Source: JBBATK01 sp040398805
GTDB taxonomy: Bacteria; Bacteroidota; Ignavibacteria; Kapaibacteriales; NICIL-2
NCBI GenBank assembly: GCA_040398805.1
Contig: JBBATK010000001.1
Location: 310,001 to 374,000, forward strand
DNA: 64,000 bases
Reading direction: 5' to 3'
Every line of letters starts with the position of its first letter. Positions within the stretch are counted from its first letter, which is position 1. This document shows, piece after piece, positions 15,826-24,131 of this stretch. The translations under genes were made by a program, and so were the position numbers. The notes beneath the pieces are model-generated. The model made no database searches. It worked only from the letters and a program-made list of their open reading frames with translations, and was not told where the DNA came from.

Positions 15826-16677
15826 ATGCCACACCAAGTCTTTGTCAACGTCCTTTTCTCCATTCCTGAGGAGCAGTTCGATACGGCATATGCCGTCTTC
15901 AGCTCCTATGATATCCAAGGTATCGAAGAAGGTCACGACCGTTTGACCGTCTGTTTCCGCGCCGAAGATTGGACGGACGAGGTGAAAGCACTGATCCTGG
16001 ATGGGCTTGACGGGTACGGGATACCGGCCGAAATCATGTCCTCCGAGACGATAGAGCAGCGGAACTGGAACGAAGAGTGGGAGCAGTCCCTCGAACCTGT
16101 CCTCATCAACGAGCGTATCGCCATCACTCCTTCATGGCACGCCGACACCGTCCGTCACGAAATCACCATCATCGTCGACCCGAAGATGTCGTTCGGCACG
16201 GGCTATCACCCGACGACGCGAATGACGACGAGACTTTTGGAACAACATCTGCAGAAGGGCTCTTCCTGGATCGATGCGGGAACCGGCACCGGTGTTCTTG
16301 CCATAGCTGCCGCGAAGCTTGGTGCGAAGCATGTCTTCGCGTTCGACTATGATGAATGGTCGGTGGAGAATACGCAAGAGAATCTTGAACGTAACGGCGT
16401 GGTCGGCGTCGTCGACATTCATCACGCGGACGTCTTCACCGTCGAGTTGCCGGTTGCCGACGGCATTGCCGCAAACATGTACAGGAACGTTCTCATTCCC
16501 TCTTATCCAAAACTCAGAGCGGCGCTTCGCTCCCCCGCCTCGCCGCTTATCATCAGCGGCATACTCAGCTACGACGAGGCTGAGTTGCGTGAAGAGGCGG
16601 AGAAGATCGGGTTCGTGCACCACCACACGGAACGTGAAGACGAGTGGCTTGCCATGGTGTTCTATCGGGGTGAATGA
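15826..16677 (+). CDS. prmA: Ribosomal protein L11 methyltransferase PrmA
   Basis: A 283-residue methyltransferase that trimethylates lysines and the N-terminus of L11. SAM motif I is IDAGTGTGVLAIAAAKLGA near residue 145, preceded by the family's DPKMSFGTGYHPTTRMTTRLL, which contains the substrate-contact GTGxHPTT pattern. The catalytic-loop segment after motif IV reads IAANMYRNVL (often NILxxxL). The start at 15826 (MPHQVFVN) gives normal length; the upstream in-frame extension contains the promoter and is excluded. The stop overlaps ppx by ATGA, so the two genes are translationally coupled. Confidence 0.93.
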   Translation: MPHQVFVNVLFSIPEEQFDTAYAVFSSYDIQGIEEGHDRLTVCFRAEDWTDEVKALILDGLDGYGIPAEIMSSETIEQRNWNEEWEQSLEPVLINERIAITPSWHADTVRHEITIIVDPKMSFGTGYHPTTRMTTRLLEQHLQKGSSWIDAGTGTGVLAIAAAKLGAKHVFAFDYDEWSVENTQENLERNGVVGVVDIHHADVFTVELPVADGIAANMYRNVLIPSYPKLRAALRSPASPLIISGILSYDEAELREEAEKIGFVHHHTEREDEWLAMVFYRGE

Positions 16678-17585
16678 TGCGTATCGCCTCCGTCGACATA
16701 GGTACCAATACCTTGCTTATGACCATCGCCGAGTTCACCGACGGTGGATCCTTCACCGTCCTTCATGATGCCCATACGATCGTCCGATTGGGAGAAAACC
16801 TTGCCAGTACGGGACGCATCGGCGAACCGGCCATCGAACGAGCGCGAGCGTGCCTGTCGGACTACGATCGTTTGTGCGCGGAACACCACGTAGACCTTCG
16901 TGTGGGTGTGGCGACGAGTGCCGTCCGTACCGCGCAGAACGGCAGTGAGGTGCTGAACGCGATGCGCAGCACGTTCCGCGGAAGTATCCAGTGTATCAGC
17001 GGACTGGAAGAAGCAGAGTTGACGTTCATCGGTAGTGTTCCTGACAATGGCTCCCATGCCGTTCTCGACATCGGCGGCGGTAGTACGGAAATCGTCCTCG
17101 GCGTCGACCGCATAGCCACGGACCGATCGTCATTCGAGATCGGTGCTGTGGTTCTGCACGAACAGCTCTTGCCCGCCTTTCCCTCCACCGAGGAATCGAT
17201 CGCCCGGGCATGCTCATACATCGCCGAAGCGATCTCCGTACGTTCCATTCCTTCTCATACTTCGTGGTTGGGCGTGGCGGGGACGCCGACCACCCTGGCG
17301 TTGGTTTCGCAGGATGTCGAGTACACCGACGTCGGACGCGCGCAGGGGTATGTCCTGGAGTACGACCATGTCTGCGAACTGACCTCGGTATTGCTCGGTG
17401 CCACTCGTGACGACCTGTTCGCCTTGAAGGGAATACATCCTCGTCGCGCCGACATTCTTCCAAGCGGTGCCCTGATTCTTCGAGAGGTGATGAAACTGCA
17501 CGAGTGCTCCCGGATAACGGTGAGTACGCAGGGACTTCGCTACGGCGTGCTCAAACGGGCGTTCCACGCGGTATCCCGTCGATGA
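16674..17585 (+). CDS. Ppx/GppA-family phosphatase (exopolyphosphatase)
   Basis: A 303-residue ASKHA-fold enzyme. Phosphate-1 motif ASVDIGTNTLLMTIAE lies at the N-terminus, the central AVLDIGGGSTEIVLG and C-terminal LGVAGTPTTLALV complete the nucleotide/polyphosphate-binding set. This short form has only the two core domains, like archaeal/bacterial Ppx without the HD extension. It releases phosphate from polyphosphate or converts pppGpp to ppGpp; which one cannot be told. It is coupled to prmA by an ATGATG junction. A short GAAACC/GGTTTC hairpin at 17584-17598 covers the stop, but has no T-run. Confidence 0.9.
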   Translation: MMRIASVDIGTNTLLMTIAEFTDGGSFTVLHDAHTIVRLGENLASTGRIGEPAIERARACLSDYDRLCAEHHVDLRVGVATSAVRTAQNGSEVLNAMRSTFRGSIQCISGLEEAELTFIGSVPDNGSHAVLDIGGGSTEIVLGVDRIATDRSSFEIGAVVLHEQLLPAFPSTEESIARACSYIAEAISVRSIPSHTSWLGVAGTPTTLALVSQDVEYTDVGRAQGYVLEYDHVCELTSVLLGATRDDLFALKGIHPRRADILPSGALILREVMKLHECSRITVSTQGLRYGVLKRAFHAVSRR

Positions 17586-17692
17586 AACCGTAGGTTTCGA
17601 AAGCCGTGCCTTCCGCGTCGAAGACTCATGGTGAAATCCATCACAAGCGTCCGACATACCCCACCACGTCAGGTCGTCGCAGTATTTTTGTC

Positions 17693-17700
17693 ACATCGTC
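17693..17700 (+). promoter_or_regulatory. Bacteroidota-type -7 element before the epimerase
   Basis: TATTTTTG is an exact TAnnTTTG match, 26 nt upstream of the ATG at 17727. No TTG is found at the usual distance, so it is only half a promoter. Confidence 0.45.
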
Positions 17701-17726
17701 TTTTCTGAGTGTCCGGATTCACCATC

Positions 17727-18713
17727 ATGAAGCTAGCGGTTGTCACTGGAGGAACAGGGTTCATCGGCAGTCATCTCGTCGATGAACTACTGCATCGTGG
17801 CTTTCGCGTCCGGTGCCTTGTGCGTTCTTCGGGTTCTCACCGCTGGCTGAAGGACCCTCGTTTGGAGCTTCGTGAAGTGGATTATCACCATCAGGAATCC
17901 GTCACTGCCGCCTGTGCGGACGCCGAGTACATCGTCCATTGCGCCGGCGTCATCGCCGGGAGGAATCTTGATGACTACATGGACGGGAACAAGTCGACGA
18001 CCGAGGTGATGTTGCGTGCAGCGCTCGTGCATGCGAAAACCCTGAAGCGGTTCTTGCATATGAGCAGTCTCACGGCCGTGGGACCAGCCGCGTCCGTGAG
18101 CGAACCCGTCAACTCGAACACTCCTCCGCACCCCATTACCGACTACGGACGTTCGAAACGCGCCGCCGAGGAATCTGTCCTGTCCAGTTCGTCGCGCATC
18201 CCCGTCACGATCATCCGGCCACCTGCCGTCTATGGCGAACGTGACGAGTCTACGCTCTCCATTTTCCAAGCCATGAAGTTCCATGTGGCCCTGCTCATGG
18301 GGCTATCGCCGAAATGGGTGAGCCTGGTGCATGTCCACGATCTTGTCCGCGGTTCCATCGACGCCATGCTGAGCGATCGGTCCATTGGAAAGGCATACAC
18401 CCTGACAAGCGAAAAAGCCAATACGTGGAGCGAGATCTTCCACGAAATCGGTTCGGTGATGGACACGCGATTCATCCGCATCCGTCTACCGCACGCACTT
18501 GTCCTTTCCTTGGGTGCGATCAGCGGATTCGTCGGTCGCTTTCGGAAGAAACCCCCGGTTTTCAACTACGACAAAGGACTGGATTTCATCCAGGAGGCAT
18601 GGGTATGCAGTAATGAGGAAGCACATCGTGATTTCGGCTACGTACCGACCATCGATCTTCATGAAGGCATACGCCGAACGACGGCGTGGTACCGTTCCCA
18701 AGGATGGTTATAA
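17727..18713 (+). CDS. NAD-dependent epimerase/dehydratase (extended SDR)
   Basis: A 328-residue Rossmann enzyme. The dinucleotide motif is TGGTGFIGSHLVDELL at the N-terminus; the catalytic YxxxK is YGRSK near residue 143, after the MSSLTAVG serine segment. RPPAVYGERDE and VSLVHVHDLVRG are typical of the extended SDR family that acts on nucleotide sugars or sterol/flavonol-like ketones. The substrate is not identifiable. ATG at 17727 (MKLAVVTGG) is preferred over GTG 17709. The next gene starts 3 nt after the stop, so the two are one operon, though no functional link is clear. Confidence 0.85.
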   Translation: MKLAVVTGGTGFIGSHLVDELLHRGFRVRCLVRSSGSHRWLKDPRLELREVDYHHQESVTAACADAEYIVHCAGVIAGRNLDDYMDGNKSTTEVMLRAALVHAKTLKRFLHMSSLTAVGPAASVSEPVNSNTPPHPITDYGRSKRAAEESVLSSSSRIPVTIIRPPAVYGERDESTLSIFQAMKFHVALLMGLSPKWVSLVHVHDLVRGSIDAMLSDRSIGKAYTLTSEKANTWSEIFHEIGSVMDTRFIRIRLPHALVLSLGAISGFVGRFRKKPPVFNYDKGLDFIQEAWVCSNEEAHRDFGYVPTIDLHEGIRRTTAWYRSQGWL

Positions 18714-18716
18714 GTC

Positions 18717-21227
18717 ATGGTCACGAATATCCTTCAAAGGTTCTCTGCAACGACGGTCACCGTCATCCTGGTCATCTTGGCCTTCATCGTCTTCTCGGTG
18801 AAGATCGCCCTACGCTCCAACGTCGAACCCGGGGTTGAGCTTGAAAGCGAACTTGTCCAATCGCCCATCGAGGTGTATAGGAACTCTTTCGGCATACCGC
18901 ACATCGTTGCCGACAATGCAGACGATTGTTTCTTTGCTCTCGGGTTCACACACGCACAGGATCGACTCTGGCAGATGGATCTCATGCGTCGCATCGCCCG
19001 GGGCAAGACGGCAAGGATCTTCGGGGTCAACACGCTCGATGCCGATCGCTTCTTCCGCACTCTGGATATCGCCACCATTGCCAACAATCTCCAGTCCGGG
19101 TTATCTCCGGAAAGTCGAAAGGCGCTTGAACGCTACACAGCGGGCGTGAATCTCTTCATCGAGAACAACGTCGACAACCTGCCATTCGAATTCGACGCAT
19201 TGAACTACCGTCCTGATCCGTGGACGGTGACGGATTGCCTATGCATCGAACGTTTGATGGCGTTCGACATGAGCATGAGTTTTTGGACGGATCTGGCTAT
19301 CGGCGAGATTGCCGATACGCTCGGTGTCCAGGAGGCGCTAAGCTTCATTCCCTCGTATCCGTCCACATCGCCCACTGTGTGCGATGTTTCGGGCAAGGCG
19401 TCCCGCTCCGATACCGTGAGGAGCATTGCCGATACTCGGATTCGTCGACTCGGCAGAGCATTGAGCCGGGATGTCGCGACTGCCATGAAAAACATGCGCA
19501 CCCAACTTGGCATGACGGGCATGTGTTCGGGAAGCAACAGCTGGGTGATGACCAAACATGAACGTGGAGGCAAGGGGGTGATTCTCGCCAACGATCCACA
19601 CCTGGCTCTGGGACTTCCTCCGCGGTGGTACCAAGTGCATCTTACGTGTCCGCAGTTCAATGCCGTGGGATGCAGTATCCCCGGTGTTCCGGGCATAGTC
19701 AGCGGACGGAATGATAAGATTGCCTGGGGCATCACGAACGTGATGCTCGACGACCTTGATTACTTCATCGAGCGGGTCGATCCGACCAATCCGGCGTACT
19801 ATCTCATGGCATCAGGTTCAAAGGCGAAATTCCGTTTCAAACGTGACACCATCGAAGTGAGGAACGGTTCCCGAATCGACAGCCTGTACTATGACTATCG
19901 TGCGACGTCGGAGTCGAATGTCATCAGCGACGCGACGATCACCAAACGTCAGGACAGTCTCTTCCATTATCCGGCATCGGACCGCTCCTTTGCGAATCGA
20001 TATGTCTTGACCTTCTCATGGACCGCTCGAGAACGCAGTGACGAGTTCCTCGCCGCGATCCGCATCCTCAAGAGCTCGTCATGGAGTGAGTTCACGGAAG
20101 CGGTTTCGCATTGGGGTGCACCTGCATTGAACTTCACGTATGCGGACGTTGCGGGCAACATGGGAATCGCACCCAGTGGCATCGTCCCGAAACGCGGCGA
20201 CGGCAACGCGAATTTTCCTCATCCTCGTTGGGAGGGAAAGTACTCGTGGATCGGAACACATAAGGCTACGGAACTCCCGCGGACCTATAACCCTCCCACG
20301 CGATACGTCGCCAGCGCGAACAACCTTACCACTCGTTCGTCACCGTTCTATTTATCGTCGCTATGGGAACCTCCGTCACGTGCCGAGCGCATTGTCGAGA
20401 TGCTCCAAGAGTATCAGGACTACACTGCACGCGATGCGCAGTTCATGCAAATGGATCAACGGTCCCTGAATGCAAAGACGGTACTTCGATATACGCTCCC
20501 GGTCCTTGTCCGCGACTCCCTTTCGTTCTCGACGGATGAACGTGCCGCCATCCGCATGCTTCAGCGTTGGGATCATACGATGTCGGCGGACGAGATAGCC
20601 CCTGCCGTGTATACGGCCTTCCACGAGCGACTGATGCGGAACGTTTTCGAGTTCAAGATTTCCCATGAAATGTACTTGAGGTACGCATTCGAGGGCGGTA
20701 TACCGGTGCGCAAGGCGAATGAGGTGTTGACGGACTCGTCCGCCGCGTGGTTCGGTAGTGATCCCGGCTATGCGCGTTCCCGACGTGAGTCATGTATCCG
20801 GAAGAGCTTCAGGGACGGTATCCAAACACTCCGATCACGACTTGGTGATGCTGCTCAATGGCAATACGGAAAGCTCCATCGACTGGTCCTTCGCCATCCT
20901 TTCAACGAACAGAAGGCGTTCCAAAGCGTCGTATCGCATGAGGTCCCCTTTGTCGGAGGTGATGCGACGACGGTCAATAACGCCCTGTGGCAGATCCACA
21001 ACCCCTTCGACGTCTATGTCGGCGCTTCCATGAGGTTTGTCGCCGATATGGAGGACAGCGTCGTCTACAGCGTCGTACCCGGAGGGTCGTCGGGCCAACC
21101 CATGGACGCACATTATGCCGACCAAATCGAGCTGTGGGCTAACGGCGGCTACATACCCTTGCCCGTCTCCCGCATACCCGCCCGATCCTTCACGCTGTTT
21201 ACGCGGATACTTCCACGCTCGCGTTAG
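18717..21227 (+). CDS. Penicillin-acylase-family (S45) N-terminal nucleophile hydrolase
   Basis: An 836-residue exported amidase precursor. One N-terminal membrane/signal segment (about residues 11-30) precedes the alpha chain with YRNSFGIPHIVADNADDCFFALGF and HAQDRLWQMD. The autocatalytic site is CSGSNSWVM, with Ser273 as the expected nucleophile of the beta chain; ILANDPHL and GVPGIVSGRNDKIAWGITN follow as in the family. It should self-cleave into two chains in the periplasm and hydrolyse amides such as acyl-homoserine lactones, penicillins or peptides; the true substrate is unknown. Its stop overlaps that of the convergent laccase-domain gene by 4 bp. Confidence 0.92.
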   Translation: MVTNILQRFSATTVTVILVILAFIVFSVKIALRSNVEPGVELESELVQSPIEVYRNSFGIPHIVADNADDCFFALGFTHAQDRLWQMDLMRRIARGKTARIFGVNTLDADRFFRTLDIATIANNLQSGLSPESRKALERYTAGVNLFIENNVDNLPFEFDALNYRPDPWTVTDCLCIERLMAFDMSMSFWTDLAIGEIADTLGVQEALSFIPSYPSTSPTVCDVSGKASRSDTVRSIADTRIRRLGRALSRDVATAMKNMRTQLGMTGMCSGSNSWVMTKHERGGKGVILANDPHLALGLPPRWYQVHLTCPQFNAVGCSIPGVPGIVSGRNDKIAWGITNVMLDDLDYFIERVDPTNPAYYLMASGSKAKFRFKRDTIEVRNGSRIDSLYYDYRATSESNVISDATITKRQDSLFHYPASDRSFANRYVLTFSWTARERSDEFLAAIRILKSSSWSEFTEAVSHWGAPALNFTYADVAGNMGIAPSGIVPKRGDGNANFPHPRWEGKYSWIGTHKATELPRTYNPPTRYVASANNLTTRSSPFYLSSLWEPPSRAERIVEMLQEYQDYTARDAQFMQMDQRSLNAKTVLRYTLPVLVRDSLSFSTDERAAIRMLQRWDHTMSADEIAPAVYTAFHERLMRNVFEFKISHEMYLRYAFEGGIPVRKANEVLTDSSAAWFGSDPGYARSRRESCIRKSFRDGIQTLRSRLGDAAQWQYGKLHRLVLRHPFNEQKAFQSVVSHEVPFVGGDATTVNNALWQIHNPFDVYVGASMRFVADMEDSVVYSVVPGGSSGQPMDAHYADQIELWANGGYIPLPVSRIPARSFTLFTRILPRSR

Positions 21228-21928
21228 TCTTGCAAGAATGCGAAGACGGCGTTGCGACCGCTCTGAACGCCGTCGCGCCGATACGAGTGATACGATTGGT
21301 CCTCGATAGTGCATTCATCGGATACCGAAATGTTTTCGAAGGGCAAACCCAACGTCAGGAGCTGATCACGTATCGCTGCGCTGTTATCGAAGAGGAATTG
21401 GTCTTCACCCGCCTGCACGCAATAGGCGGGGAAGACCTTTTGAACATCACTGCGTACCCGATATGATCGACCGGAAGCGCATGGGGAAAGCCATGCGTGC
21501 ATGTCTGCGGTCGGCACGCCGAGTCGGTCGACGATCTGCTTGACGACGACACCGACGATATTCTGCTGCGTGCCTCTCCATCCAGAGTGTATGCAGGCCA
21601 CGAAAGGGGTGCTGTGACTCCAAACGACGACTCCACAACAATCCGCCACCGTCACGGCGATAAGCCGGCGCGGAATCGTCGTCACGAGCGCGTCCGCCAC
21701 ACCATGGTCCGGCAACGAGTGAGCATCGACCCATGCGCATGCGATGCCGTGGACTTGAGTCCGACAAAAGACCGCCTCGCATTCGTACATGGTACGCAAA
21801 TCCTCCCACGCCGGATTGACGCGCCGTCGGCCATGTTCTTCCGCAATACTCCTGAAATCAACGCCACCCACTCTTGTAGAGATGCCGAAAACAACGGATC
21901 CTGATCGGTGTGTCATGCATTTCATCAT
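21224..21928 (-). CDS. pgeF: YfiH/PgeF-type laccase-domain protein
   Basis: A 234-residue member of the multicopper-like DUF152 family, now known as purine nucleoside phosphorylase/deaminase activity or the peptidoglycan-editing factor PgeF. The zinc-site motifs are present: CRTQVHG near residue 55, VADCCGVVV near 95 and CIHSGWRGTQQNIV near 110. Length is slightly short but complete. The start overlaps the comEC stop by ATGA, giving translational coupling with it. Distinguishing nucleoside metabolism from cell-wall editing needs experiment. Confidence 0.9.
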   Translation of the reverse strand: MMKCMTHRSGSVVFGISTRVGGVDFRSIAEEHGRRRVNPAWEDLRTMYECEAVFCRTQVHGIACAWVDAHSLPDHGVADALVTTIPRRLIAVTVADCCGVVVWSHSTPFVACIHSGWRGTQQNIVGVVVKQIVDRLGVPTADMHAWLSPCASGRSYRVRSDVQKVFPAYCVQAGEDQFLFDNSAAIRDQLLTLGLPFENISVSDECTIEDQSYHSYRRDGVQSGRNAVFAFLQD

Positions 21929-23778
21929 CGATGGCCAATGGTCAGTGTCGGTACCGCGTCAAAACTACGGAGCACGGATCGCAGTTGCGGACTATCCTCG
22001 CAACACAGGACAAGTGTGTCCGCATACTGTATCAAGTGCCGTCGGTACACCGGAAGAAGAATGGAGAACACTTTTGAAGGGTCGCGTTCCGCGCTGTCGA
22101 CCTTGAGGACGAGGGTCGACGGTGCATGCCGTTGCACGCGAAGGGAGTGCTTTGCAATGCGCAAAGACTCCGGTGGACGGATCGTGCCGTTGCTGACAAT
22201 GATGATCAGGGTGAAAGCGATGACGAACACGCTCCGGGTCATGACACTTCGTCGCGTACGTGCCCTTAGAAGAAACAGGAACAGAAGGGTGAAGACGAAA
22301 GCGAGCTCCATGGCATCATCGCGAACTTGATAGATACCGGGGACGGCAGCCAGAGCGTCGCACCATGCTGAACATGCAAAGAGCAGTGCCTCACTTCCTC
22401 GGGAGAGTATCACAGCTCCTTCGTTCCACACCATTCCAACGCCCAAACTCAGTGCTATGCCAAGTGTGGCGGCGACGCTGAGAGGCACAGCGAGGATATT
22501 GGAAAGAACCGATATCAGTGAAAGCGATTGGAAGTGCCACGCCACCACGGGAGTCACGAAGATGCTCGCGGAAATGGTCATCGCCACGGATTCACGAATG
22601 AGACCGGTGATTGCGGAGGGTGCCGGTAGAAGACGTATGCAAAGCTCCGAGGCACGCTGTCCGAAGAGCAGTATGCCGGAAACTGCAGCGAAGGAAAGAC
22701 GGAATCCGATAGAAAGGAAAACAGTAGGAGTCACGACGATGAAGACCAGAGCAAGGAACGAAAGGACGTTCAATGCATCCGGCAGACGTCCGACACGGCG
22801 CAGGTGATCCCAGAGAATCACCATGGCAGCGGCACGCACGGCCGACGGTTCAGAGCCGCAGAGTATCACGTAGAACACGACGACTGCTACCAGAATCCAC
22901 GAACGGACCCTGATCGACGTGATAGGTGTGAGAAAGACGGCGAGAATCATCGCCAGGACAGAAACGTGCATGCCACTCACGGCCAGGATATGAGCGGTAC
23001 CGGTTCGGACGAACGAGTCCCGAAGGTCGCGATCGAGATCGGAGTCTGCACCAAGAAGCAATGACTTCGAGAATTCCCGGTACTCCGGTCGGAAAAGGCG
23101 ATCGATGGACGAGCTGATGACGGTTCTCGAGCGCTCCACCGGGTCCGATAAGACCTCCCTGCGTCCTTGTATACTCATCGACGATGCCTTCACACGCGCT
23201 ATCCACCATGTGCGATGTGCCGAGTGATACGACGATTCATCATGGATACCTTTCGTTTGCCCATGAACCGGAGCTCGCACGTCGGCGGCGAATTTGATAA
23301 TATCACCGGGCGTCGGACATTTCGAGACCGGTCCGAAACAGTGAACAGCAATCCGTGCTGTATGCGTGGGAACGACGGGTGAACGGATCGCCCCTTTGAC
23401 GCTGAAACGCAACGTGCCGCCAACGTCCTCGGGAGTCGAAAGGACGATTCCCTCGATCATGGCCGGAGAATAATCCTCGCTTGATGCGGAAAGACTGGCC
23501 TCACCATCACGTATTTGGAAACCGATGAACGCACCGGAAACCACGAGGCAGAAGGCATGAACAGCGGCCGGTACAGCAGACGAGAGTGAAGTTCCCGACT
23601 GCGCTACATTGCCGCTCCGGACATGAACGTCATTCACGGAGGCGACGGCAACGAGAACGAGGAGCAAGACTGCCATCACGATGGCGATTTGCCATGATGA
23701 TTCCGGGGAGAGGAAACGACCGAGCGGGAGACCGATTCCTACTGTCACGAGCATGCGAACAGCAGGTATTTTCTTCAT
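21925..23778 (-). CDS. comEC: ComEC/Rec2 DNA-uptake channel, without metallo-beta-lactamase domain
   Basis: A 617-residue polytopic membrane protein. The N-terminal third has two helices and a DUF4131-like OB region; the competence domain holds SFVRTGTAHILAVSGMHVS, the family signature, then about eight more helices to about residue 540. The final ~75 residues are soluble but lack HxHxDH, so there is no C-terminal beta-lactamase-like nuclease domain, which is common in this phylum. It would carry single-stranded DNA across the inner membrane. It is divergent from rpmB (70-nt gap) and coupled to the laccase-domain gene. Confidence 0.92.
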   Translation of the reverse strand: MKKIPAVRMLVTVGIGLPLGRFLSPESSWQIAIVMAVLLLVLVAVASVNDVHVRSGNVAQSGTSLSSAVPAAVHAFCLVVSGAFIGFQIRDGEASLSASSEDYSPAMIEGIVLSTPEDVGGTLRFSVKGAIRSPVVPTHTARIAVHCFGPVSKCPTPGDIIKFAADVRAPVHGQTKGIHDESSYHSAHRTWWIARVKASSMSIQGRREVLSDPVERSRTVISSSIDRLFRPEYREFSKSLLLGADSDLDRDLRDSFVRTGTAHILAVSGMHVSVLAMILAVFLTPITSIRVRSWILVAVVVFYVILCGSEPSAVRAAAMVILWDHLRRVGRLPDALNVLSFLALVFIVVTPTVFLSIGFRLSFAAVSGILLFGQRASELCIRLLPAPSAITGLIRESVAMTISASIFVTPVVAWHFQSLSLISVLSNILAVPLSVAATLGIALSLGVGMVWNEGAVILSRGSEALLFACSAWCDALAAVPGIYQVRDDAMELAFVFTLLFLFLLRARTRRSVMTRSVFVIAFTLIIIVSNGTIRPPESLRIAKHSLRVQRHAPSTLVLKVDSAERDPSKVFSILLPVYRRHLIQYADTLVLCCEDSPQLRSVLRSFDAVPTLTIGHR

Positions 23779-23814
23779 CTATGGAAAAAACGTGGATTTG
23801 GTGAGAAAAATCTG

Positions 23815-23822
23815 TATGTTTG
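23815..23822 (+). promoter_or_regulatory. -7 element of the rpmB promoter
   Basis: TATGTTTG is an exact TAnnTTTG match 26 nt before the rpmB ATG. The nearest upstream TTTG is at 23797-23800, closer than in the other promoters. Confidence 0.5.
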
Positions 23823-23848
23823 CAGTCTCTTATTCACGGAGGTTAGAT

Positions 23849-24070
23849 ATGTCCAAGCGTTGTCAACTCACCGGCACAACCGTGTTGTACGGAAACAATG
23901 TATCTCATGCGAACAACAAGACGCGCCGTCGTTTTCTTCCAAACGTACAGAACAAACGTATCTGGGACGATGAGAAAAAGGTTTGGGTGCGTATGAAAGT
24001 TTCCACACGTGCATTGAAGACCCTCTCGAAGAGAAGCCTTCAATCCATGTTGAAAGAGTCAATGGCCTAA
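23849..24070 (+). CDS. rpmB: 50S ribosomal protein L28
   Basis: A 73-residue ribosomal protein. The N-terminal MSKRCQLTGTTVLYGNNVSH, HANNKTRRRFLPN and C-terminal VSTRALKTL are diagnostic for L28. GGAGG lies 6 nt upstream of ATG 23849, one of the best ribosome sites in the window. It is monocistronic: a promoter element lies before it and a strong terminator right after. L33, which often follows L28, is not here. Confidence 0.98.
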   Translation: MSKRCQLTGTTVLYGNNVSHANNKTRRRFLPNVQNKRIWDDEKKVWVRMKVSTRALKTLSKRSLQSMLKESMA

Positions 24071-24077
24071 GAAAAAG

Positions 24078-24102
24078 AACCCTTGAAAAAGGGTTTTTTT
24101 TT
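24078..24102 (+). terminator. Rho-independent terminator after rpmB
   Basis: AACCCTT (24078-24084), a GAAA loop, and AAGGGTT (24089-24095) form a 7-bp tetraloop hairpin, followed directly by a run of T to 24102. The stop codon of rpmB is 8 nt upstream. The next gene starts 30 nt after the T-run. Confidence 0.9.
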
Positions 24103-24131
24103 GCCTCGAACCTTCGTTTTCTGCTGCCGAC

